From NCBI GenBank assembly GCA_038204505.1, contig JBBRCV010000001.1, positions 12,103 to 76,102 of the forward strand: a stretch of 64,000 bases of DNA, written 5' to 3'. Source of the DNA: Timaviella sp038204505. Lineage in GTDB: Bacteria; Cyanobacteriota; Cyanobacteriia; Elainellales; Elainellaceae. Every line of letters begins with the position of its first letter. Positions within the stretch are counted from its first letter, which is position 1. The notes below the pieces were generated by a model, which worked only from the letters and a program-made list of their open reading frames with translations, did no database searches and was not told the origin of the DNA. The translations under genes were made by a program, and so were the position numbers. Positions 62,447-64,000 of the stretch are shown here, one piece after another.

Positions 62447-62917
62447 ATGATAGCTAGTCAATCTTTATCCCATCATCTCTCTGGGCAACGCTCTGATTTA
62501 AGCCTCCTTAGTCAATCCACCCAGAAACTTAACAATACATTTGCAACTGCAAAATCCTTGGGTGTATTGAGAGCCAGCAGCTCTCCGGTCACGTTCAAAT
62601 TGAAAGGGAGTCTTACTAAGAGCGATCGCAACGACTTTGTAAAGTTAGAAATAGCTCCGGGCGCTGCTTTCTCCTCTATCACCAACTCAATCAACATTCA
62701 GGGCGGTGGTGTAAATGTCACGAGCTACTTTCAAATACCTGGCTCATCTCCTCAGAAGGTAAATACCTCTAAATTCACTCCTGGCAAGAAGTCACAGGTC
62801 ACGAACTCTCCCTTCTCTAATTCCTTCGGAATTTCGGTTCAGTTGTTTGTTCAAGTTCGGAGCGTGAGTCCATCGAAGGATATTTTTTATAATTCTCGCA
62901 TTACCTTCAGTTCCTAG
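62447..62917 (+). CDS. Protein with possible pre-peptidase C-terminal-like domain, unknown function
   Basis: 156 residues from ATG 62447. Gln/Ser/Thr/Asn-rich. The stretch NNTFATAKSLGVL followed by VTFKLKGSLTKSDRNDFVKLEI recalls the beta-sandwich PPC domains of cyanobacterial secreted proteins, where N-x-x-x-x-A-x-x-L-G and S-x-x-D-x-D-x-Y/F motifs recur. No signal peptide is obvious. Divergent from the porin operon. Probably a secreted or surface protein; the assignment is weak. Confidence 0.55.
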   Translation: MIASQSLSHHLSGQRSDLSLLSQSTQKLNNTFATAKSLGVLRASSSPVTFKLKGSLTKSDRNDFVKLEIAPGAAFSSITNSINIQGGGVNVTSYFQIPGSSPQKVNTSKFTPGKKSQVTNSPFSNSFGISVQLFVQVRSVSPSKDIFYNSRITFSS

Positions 62918-63025
62918 TAGCCCTGTCCTGAATATCATACTGATCTCAATATCAATTGTTAGTGGTATGTTCTACGGGCATATCACTAATATCAAACCTA
63001 TTCAACCTATTCAACCTGTCTAGCG

Positions 63026-63394
63026 ATGAAAGCTTTTAACCCGAACAAACTTGGTTTTGTATTGGCAACTGCTGTAGCCTGCATTTGTGCCGAGACTACT
63101 CTGCCTGCTCTAGCGGAATCTACGAGCATTAACAACGTCTCACAAAATGTATTTAGCTGTATGAAAAAACATAATAGAAGTGCATTGGGCTGGATTACCT
63201 ATGGTGGGAGTAACAGTGGCTCAATTGGGGTCTATGCGACAGGAGTAGGTCAGGTCGGTGAAGTTTCCTACAGTTTTAATGCTGATCAGCAGGCTTTGAG
63301 CTTGACCTATGTTCGAGGACCAGCACCGTTTACACAAATTCAGGGTGGATTAATTGATACCGCGAATAAATGCAAAAATGGAGAGTACAAATAA
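63026..63394 (+). CDS. Small secreted protein, unknown function
   Basis: 122 residues. A signal peptide is clear (MKAFNPNKLGFVLATAVACICAETTLPALAES). Mature part of about 90 residues, with two Cys (FSCMKKH and NKCKNGEYK) that could form a disulfide, and aromatic/Gly-rich strands (YGGSNSGSIGVYATGVGQ). I do not recognise the family. It follows the gene at 62447 after 108 bp, on the same strand. MITE copy D begins 18 bp after its stop. Confidence 0.6.
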   Translation: MKAFNPNKLGFVLATAVACICAETTLPALAESTSINNVSQNVFSCMKKHNRSALGWITYGGSNSGSIGVYATGVGQVGEVSYSFNADQQALSLTYVRGPAPFTQIQGGLIDTANKCKNGEYK

Positions 63395-63412
63395 AAAGTT
63401 TGTGAAGAGGTA

Positions 63413-63526
63413 AGGAGATTTCCGAATCAAAATATACCCGTGGGGCAGGCATCTTGCCTGCATTGAAAGCAGTATGCAGGCAAGATGCCTGCCCCACAAA
63501 GGGATTTTAATTGATGGAAATCTCCT
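63413..63526. mobile_element. MITE-like element, copy D (114 bp), best preserved
   Basis: Perfect 11-bp outer inverted repeats AGGAGATTTCC (63413-63423) and GGAAATCTCCT (63516-63526). Inner 24-bp perfect hairpin arms at 63440-63463 and 63474-63497 with a 10-nt loop. No coding capacity; presumably mobilised by a transposase elsewhere. Confidence 0.9.
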
Positions 63527-63646
63527 AAGTAGGCAGGCTGAATTAACGTAAGCTTCTACACCTTTAAGTTTTTTCAAATCATTCAGGAAAGCCTGACGGT
63601 ATTGAGTTTCTAAAGGCAAAGAATGCTCCAGTTCTAACTCTGGGTA
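63527..63646 (-). pseudogene. Possible truncated RelE/ParE-like toxin relic
   Basis: A minus-strand frame reads ETQYRQAFLNDLKKLKGVEAYVNSA and then runs into MITE copy D. The pattern (Y-R-x-x-F-x-x-D-L-K-x-L-K) recalls the N-terminus of RelE-type toxins, which are about 85-100 residues. No good start or antitoxin is visible. Very tentative. Confidence 0.25.
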
Positions 63647-63695
63647 TTACCAGCCTCAAATTTACTGAATCCACGAACCATGCCTAGTTGACACT

Positions 63696-63850
63696 CCCAC
63701 GGCTAAAGCCAGTGGGATTCTTGGTTCACCGAGTCAACTTGCTACAGGCAGGATTGCTCCAACCTGAGTAGAGGTCGATTCTCCCCAAGCGTTTTTTGCA
63801 TCTAGTGCAACGGTTTTGCGATGCCCTCGCATACCGATTCCTTTCATCAG
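63696..63850 (-). ncRNA. Putative omega RNA (guide RNA) region of TnpB
   Basis: In IS200/IS605 elements the TnpB guide RNA is transcribed on the tnpB strand across the gene's 3' end to the right end. This stretch has that position; its guide would start just beyond the right-end boundary, near 63695 and lower. Extent inferred from the family, not from a recognised fold. Confidence 0.35.
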
Positions 63851-64000
63851 AATATTAATGGCTGCATTCTCATCTCTATCTAGTTCACAACCACATTGAC
63901 AAACGTGAGTGCGAGTAGATAGAGACTTCTTAACGATTGCGCCACAACTTGAACATTCTTGACTCGTGTAGGCAGGATCAACCGCTAAGGTTAACCGTCC
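63734..64000 (-). CDS. tnpB: TnpB (IS200/IS605 family), C-terminal part cut by window edge
   Basis: 88 residues and the stop are visible. The zinc-ribbon (CSSCGAIVKKS then THVCQCGC) and the last RuvC-like acidic segment LDRDENAAINIL, with the catalytic Asp, are intact. The C-terminal tail GMRGHRKTVALDAKNAWGES is typical of cyanobacterial copies. TnpB is an RNA-guided DNA nuclease that helps the element persist. No disruption in the visible part, so it may be active; the N-terminal half cannot be checked. Confidence 0.9.
   Translation of the reverse strand, partial: GRLTLAVDPAYTSQECSSCGAIVKKSLSTRTHVCQCGCELDRDENAAINILMKGIGMRGHRKTVALDAKNAWGESTSTQVGAILPVAS

Larger units (their letters stand above)
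63395..63733. other. Intergenic stretch: MITE copy D, relic frame and IS right end
   Basis: About 339 bases holding MITE copy D (63413-63526), a short relic frame that ends at it (63527-63646) and the right-end hairpin of the IS200/IS605-type element (63696-63716). Confidence 0.6.
63690..64000 (-). mobile_element. Right end of an IS200/IS605-type insertion sequence
   Basis: The tnpB 3' end is followed by a subterminal hairpin (63696-63716: CCCAC, GGCT, loop AA, AGCC, bulged A, GTGGG), the structural mark of an IS200/IS605 right end recognised by the Y1 transposase. The left end and any tnpA are outside the window. Confidence 0.7.

Noticed and set aside
63350..63619. 89-residue frame covering MITE copy D
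   Set aside because: Most of it is the repeat read in one frame; only a short segment to the right may be a gene relic.

Overview
The window comes from a cyanobacterium. Copies of the HIP1 octamer (GCGATCGC and its extensions) are scattered through genes and spacers on both strands, and the protein families are cyanobacterial: a Cph1-type phytochrome, giant Ser/Thr kinase-ATPase fusions, DUF2808, an SLH/OprB iron-uptake porin and slr1658/slr1659-type regulators. Genus cannot be fixed from this sequence; a filamentous, Leptolyngbya- or Nostoc-like strain with large signalling investment fits. No rRNA, tRNA or CRISPR array was recognised.

Layout. 1-2.4 kb: start of sucrose synthase, an alpha/beta hydrolase-like protein without its nucleophile, and an aldo/keto reductase. 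2.4-14.3 kb: a DUF2808 protein, a 1933-residue kinase/ATPase/histidine kinase, and a divergent operon pairing an ethylene-receptor-like, cyanobacteriochrome-like hybrid kinase with a REC-GGDEF-EAL enzyme. 14.3-24.8 kb: small membrane, Spy-like, two-component, Na+/H+ antiporter, Crp-like, Dps and helical stress-type proteins. 24.9-27.3 kb: queuosine precursor operon queE, queD-like, queC, queF. 27.4-35.4 kb: a four-gene light-signalling operon (PAS/GAF hybrid kinase, phytochrome, Rcp1-like regulator, hybrid regulator/kinase). 35.5-45.3 kb: XRE regulator, metallophosphoesterase, DoxX, sulfotransferase/GNAT pair, Rieske-FAD oxidoreductase, small proteins and a glycosyltransferase. 45.4-52.9 kb: two tandem SulP-STAS-cyclic-nucleotide-binding transporters, two divergent MinD/ParA-like ATPases and glutaminase. 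52.9-62.3 kb: a partner-switching operon (porin, kinase-ATPase-GAF-SpoIIE, RsbW-like ATPase, STAS protein, PAS protein). The right edge holds two small proteins and the 3' end of an IS200/IS605-type tnpB.

How they work together. Most of the window is sensory. Three input routes are visible: ethylene/light at 9.1 kb, red/far-red light at 29.5 kb, and unknown ligands through GAF and PAS domains. Outputs include phosphorelay, c-di-GMP turnover and phosphatase-driven partner switching. The tandem SulP transporters carry built-in STAS and cNMP domains, so membrane transport may be tied to the same signals.

DNA-level structure is also unusual. A ~115-bp palindromic MITE-like element occurs in three full copies plus fragments. 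A tiny 82-bp inverted-repeat element supplies the ribosome-binding site of a MinD-like gene. At least fifteen short tandem duplications (period 11-21 bp, one of 75 bp) are present, six of them lying across stop codons.
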